Both the position numbers and the translations under genes were made by a program. A DNA stretch of 8,658 bases, from NCBI GenBank assembly GCA_012962735.1, contig DTXA01000420.1:1-8658 (forward strand), written 5' to 3'. The notes beneath the pieces were generated by a model that made no database searches, had not been told where the DNA came from, and saw nothing but the letters and a program-made list of their open reading frames with translations. This DNA is from Candidatus Latescibacterota bacterium. Its GTDB lineage: Bacteria; Latescibacterota; 4484-107; B68-G9. Positions 6,815-8,658 of the stretch are shown piece after piece; position 1 is the first letter of the stretch; each line of letters starts with the position of its first letter.

Positions 6815-7992
6815 CGGTTCCCTCCATAATATGCTTCCATTGCGATCCGTTGTACGACCCTGTAAACTTCCCGCAGGGGGACGTTGTGCTCCCGGGCGAT
6901 ACGGGCGCAGTCCTCGTACTCCGGGGAGGGCCACTCCTTGCCCCCCCACTGGGACACCTTGACCCGTACGGGGCCCCAGGAAGTCCGGACCGTCCCTTCT
7001 CGCCTGTGGAGCTTGAGCCGATCTGCGTAGGAGACCCGGAGGCCCAAGGTGGTGGTCTCCCGGAAGAGGACCTCGGCTATGGAGCCCACGCGTTCCGGGG
7101 GGACGAGGACGCTCACCAGCACCCCTGGTCTACCCTTTTTCATCACGACGGGGGTGAAGTATACGTCAAGCGCCCCTTCTGCGAACAGGCGTTCCATAAG
7201 GTGCCCGTAGAGCTCGGGGATCATGTCGTCTATGTTGGTCTCGACGAGGGCGGTCCTGTCCTCCTTCCAGTCCCCCTCCTTCTTGCCTATCTGGACTCTG
7301 AGGAGGTTAGGAAGCTCTGGGAAGTCCCCGGCACCCACGCCGTAGCCTATATACTCGGCCCTGAAGGCGAGGGATTTCCCAAGACCACTGGCCAAAGTTG
7401 TGAGGATGGCCGCCCCAGTCGGGGTGAGGAGCTCGTGTGGAACCCCGGTGCGCACGACCGGGACCCCACGGGTAAGCTCTACGGTCGCTGGGGAGGGAAT
7501 AGGGAGCCTCCCGTGGGCGGATTCCACATATCCCGTGCCCAGGCGGAGGGGGGAGGCCCAGACCTCATCTACACCCAACAGCTCCAACCCCACCACCGCC
7601 CCCACGACGTCCACTATGGCATCTAAGGCCCCGACCTCGTGGAAGTGGACCTCCTCAGGGGAGGTGCCGTGTACCTTAGCCTCGGCCTCGGCCAAGCGGA
7701 CGAAGATGCGGGAGGCCCTTTCCTTGGCTCGGTCGGAGATGCCACTTTCCCTTATGACCTTCAGCACATCGGAGAGGTGCCGGTGTCGGGGAGGCTCCCC
7801 GATGAGCACCTCCACCCTCGTGCCCCAGATGCCGTGCCGTGCCTCCCTGCGGGCGGAGAGGGAAAACTCGGACACCGGGAGGGTCTCCAATTGCCCACGA
7901 AGGGCCCTCAGGTCCGGGCCGGCGTCCACCAGGGCCCCAAGTATCATGTCCCCGCTGGCCCCTGAGAAACAGTCGAAGTACGCTATGCGCAT
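6811..7992 (-). CDS. larC: LarC, nickel-pincer cofactor biosynthesis protein (single, unsplit chain)
   Basis: LarC inserts nickel into pyridinium-3,5-bisthiocarboxylic acid mononucleotide in a CTP-dependent step, giving the nickel-pincer nucleotide used by lactate racemase LarA and related enzymes in the cytoplasm. The 393 residues match the family throughout: MRIAYFDCFSGASGDMILGA at the N-terminus, HRHLSDV (70-76), VHFHEVGALDAIVDVVGA (115-132), SPLRLGTGYVESAHGRLPIP (147-166), LLTPTGAAIL (188-197), the linker into LVETNIDDMIPELYG (249-263), and YFTPVVMKKGRPG (278-290). In Lactobacillus plantarum LarC is made from two frames by programmed frameshifting; here it is one continuous frame. The start at 7992 overlaps the upstream stop (TAATG) and has no GGAGG site, so it probably depends on re-initiation. 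The other lar genes are not in the window. Confidence 0.93.
   Translation of the reverse strand: MRIAYFDCFSGASGDMILGALVDAGPDLRALRGQLETLPVSEFSLSARREARHGIWGTRVEVLIGEPPRHRHLSDVLKVIRESGISDRAKERASRIFVRLAEAEAKVHGTSPEEVHFHEVGALDAIVDVVGAVVGLELLGVDEVWASPLRLGTGYVESAHGRLPIPSPATVELTRGVPVVRTGVPHELLTPTGAAILTTLASGLGKSLAFRAEYIGYGVGAGDFPELPNLLRVQIGKKEGDWKEDRTALVETNIDDMIPELYGHLMERLFAEGALDVYFTPVVMKKGRPGVLVSVLVPPERVGSIAEVLFRETTTLGLRVSYADRLKLHRREGTVRTSWGPVRVKVSQWGGKEWPSPEYEDCARIAREHNVPLREVYRVVQRIAMEAYYGGNR
6820..6825 (-). promoter_or_regulatory. Ribosome binding site fixing the propeller-gene start
   Basis: On the minus strand GGAGGG lies 5 bases before the ATG at 6814-6812, inside the end of larC. It supports this start over the upstream in-frame codons at 6949-6815, which merely shadow larC. 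Confidence 0.7.
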
Positions 7993-8429
7993 TACAGCTT
8001 CTCTAAGGGAAGTTCGGGCTCTTCGATGGGGGTCCACAGGGAATCCTCTGGCTCGGGAGAGGCCTCCTCGAAGAGGCCTCTGCGGAGGAGCTGGAAGCGG
8101 CTATAGTTCCAGCGGTAGAGCTTACACTTCGGGTCCAGGTCTACGGCCTTTCTGTAGGCGGCCTCGGCTTCCTCCAGGCGGCCCATATGTTCGTACAGGA
8201 TGCCGAGATTGTTGTACAGAGCCGCTGAGGTGGAGTCCCGGGAGAGGGCCCTCTCGAGGTGCACCCGGGCCTCCTCCCAGAGTCCCTTTTCTATGCACCA
8301 CAGAGCGAAGCGGTTGACACCCCGCACTGGATGGAAGGTTTCCCTGTAGGTCCTCACCTCGGCGCACCCCAGCAGTAAGCCCAGGGCCAGGGCCAGAAGC
8401 CTATTTGGTCTCAAGTTCAAATACGCCAT
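7992..8429 (-). CDS. Small TPR-repeat lipoprotein
   Basis: This 145-residue protein has a classic lipoprotein signal: Arg at 7 and 10, the hydrophobic stretch LLALALGLLLG, and the lipobox LLGC with lipidation at Cys22. The mature part carries about two tetratricopeptide repeats (roughly 35-68 and 69-102); the second, LYNNLGILYEHMGRLEEAEA (71-90) continuing AYRKAVDLDP, is textbook. A partial third helix pair follows, then an acidic Pro/Glu-rich tail. It is probably a membrane-anchored scaffold for protein-protein contacts. The start at 8429 has GAGG 6 bases ahead and overlaps the end of the cyclase gene by 29 bp. A TTG at codon 6 would give a shorter signal peptide and cannot be excluded. Its stop overlaps the larC start. 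The partner is unknown. Confidence 0.85.
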   Translation of the reverse strand: MAYLNLRPNRLLALALGLLLGCAEVRTYRETFHPVRGVNRFALWCIEKGLWEEARVHLERALSRDSTSAALYNNLGILYEHMGRLEEAEAAYRKAVDLDPKCKLYRWNYSRFQLLRRGLFEEASPEPEDSLWTPIEEPELPLEKL

Positions 8430-8658
8430 CCCAGTCCTCGGGAGGTGGGTTGAGGAGGAACGCCCGACAGCGCCTCAGGAACGTCAGGGAGGGGCCGTCC
8501 TCAGGATTGATTCCGAGGGCCTCCTGGAAGCAGGGGATGGCCTCCTCCCACCGGCGCTCTTGGTAGAGCTTAAGTCCCCTGTGGAAGTGTTCGAGCATCT
8601 CGAGCAGGTCCTCGGGGAGGCCATCCTCCCCGCGACCCAAAAGTTCGTAGGCCCGTAC
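8401..8658 (-). CDS. C-terminal end of a probable CHASE2-type adenylate/guanylate cyclase (5' part outside window)
   Basis: The frame is open to the window edge and ends in TAG at 8403-8401, giving 85 residues. It reads VRAYELLGRGED at the start, a helical repeat LKLYQERRWEEAIPCFQEAL in the middle, NPEDGPSLTFLRRC, and then NPPPEDWDGVFELETK at the end. This order (YELLG, a TPR-like repeat, DGPS..L.RC, PPP.DWDGV) is what I recall from the extreme C-terminus of class III cyclases with an extracytoplasmic CHASE2 sensor, where it follows the catalytic domain. The catalytic residues themselves lie outside the window, so activity cannot be judged. If correct, the gene makes cAMP or cGMP in response to an external signal and heads this operon. 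An unrelated TPR protein is the main alternative. Confidence 0.72.
   Translation of the reverse strand, partial: VRAYELLGRGEDGLPEDLLEMLEHFHRGLKLYQERRWEEAIPCFQEALGINPEDGPSLTFLRRCRAFLLNPPPEDWDGVFELETK

Noticed and set aside
6815..6949. Longer start for the propeller protein from 6949
   Set aside because: The extension reads a shifted frame of larC, is rich in Gly, Arg and Pro, and would put the signal peptide in the middle of the protein.
6850..7626. Plus-strand open frame of 258 codons opposite larC
   Set aside because: Low-complexity Gly/Pro/Asp/Glu-rich product, antisense to a firmly identified gene.
7992..8020. Riboswitch or nickel-responsive element before larC
   Set aside because: The region is coding for the TPR protein up to the larC start, leaving no free leader.
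7993..8037. Longer LarC start from 8037
   Set aside because: The extra 15 residues lie within the end of the TPR gene. All LarC proteins I know begin at the M-[KR]-x-[AL]-Y-F-D motif, here at 7992.
7400..8317. Plus-strand open frame of 305 codons opposite larC and the TPR gene
   Set aside because: It is composition-driven: Ser/Arg/Pro/Thr-rich with no recognisable motif, and it lies fully opposite two clear genes in GC-rich DNA.
8404..8640. Independent small TPR gene starting at TTG 8640
   Set aside because: The frame stays open to the window edge and the upstream codons (VRAYELL) match the expected cyclase C-terminus, so this is the end of a longer gene.

Overview
The window is bacterial. 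The signs are a lipoprotein signal with a lipobox cysteine, strong GGAGG-type ribosome binding sites, a probable class III nucleotide cyclase tail and a DUF6785-type membrane protein. Plus-strand genes rely heavily on AGG (Arg) and ATA (Ile) codons, a bias common in thermophiles. DUF6785-type proteins are, to my knowledge, most familiar from environmental or candidate phyla such as Poribacteria, Latescibacteria and Planctomycetes. I cannot name the organism; an uncultivated, perhaps thermophilic, bacterium fits best. There is no tRNA, rRNA, CRISPR array or insertion sequence, and no gene-free stretch over 300 bases.

Left part, plus strand (1-6074): the last 33 codons of an unidentified gene come first, then a short gap with a possible promoter. 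A compact five-gene run follows: a tandem GNAT acetyltransferase (252-1115), two binding-protein-dependent sugar-type ABC permeases overlapping by 4 bp (1147-2022, 2019-2831), an extracellular solute-binding protein (2883-4142) and a 640-residue polytopic membrane protein of the DUF6785/DUF6784 kind (4152-6074). The ABC unit has no ATPase gene, so it probably borrows one encoded elsewhere. The binding protein would capture a sugar or oligosaccharide outside the membrane and deliver it to the permease pair. The large membrane protein, 9 bp downstream, is probably a second transport element whose role is unknown.

Right part, minus strand (6101-8658, read right to left): a tightly overlapping four-gene run. 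It starts with the C-terminal end of a probable CHASE2-type adenylate/guanylate cyclase that enters from outside the window. Next come a small TPR lipoprotein, a full-length LarC (nickel-pincer cofactor biosynthesis) and an exported FG-GAP/VCBS-type beta-propeller protein. Junctions overlap by 29, 1 and 4 bp, so the run looks like one translationally coupled operon. No larA, larB or larE is in view.

The two operons converge with only 26 bp between them and no visible hairpin terminator. GC content rises sharply at this junction: sampled 60-base lines give about 45-50% on the left and about 67-70% on the right. The two blocks may therefore have different histories. The points most worth following are the ATPase-less ABC plus DUF6785 unit, the cyclase-LarC-propeller operon, the degenerate second GNAT domain, and two unusually short, uncharged signal peptides that share the same apparent cleavage context.
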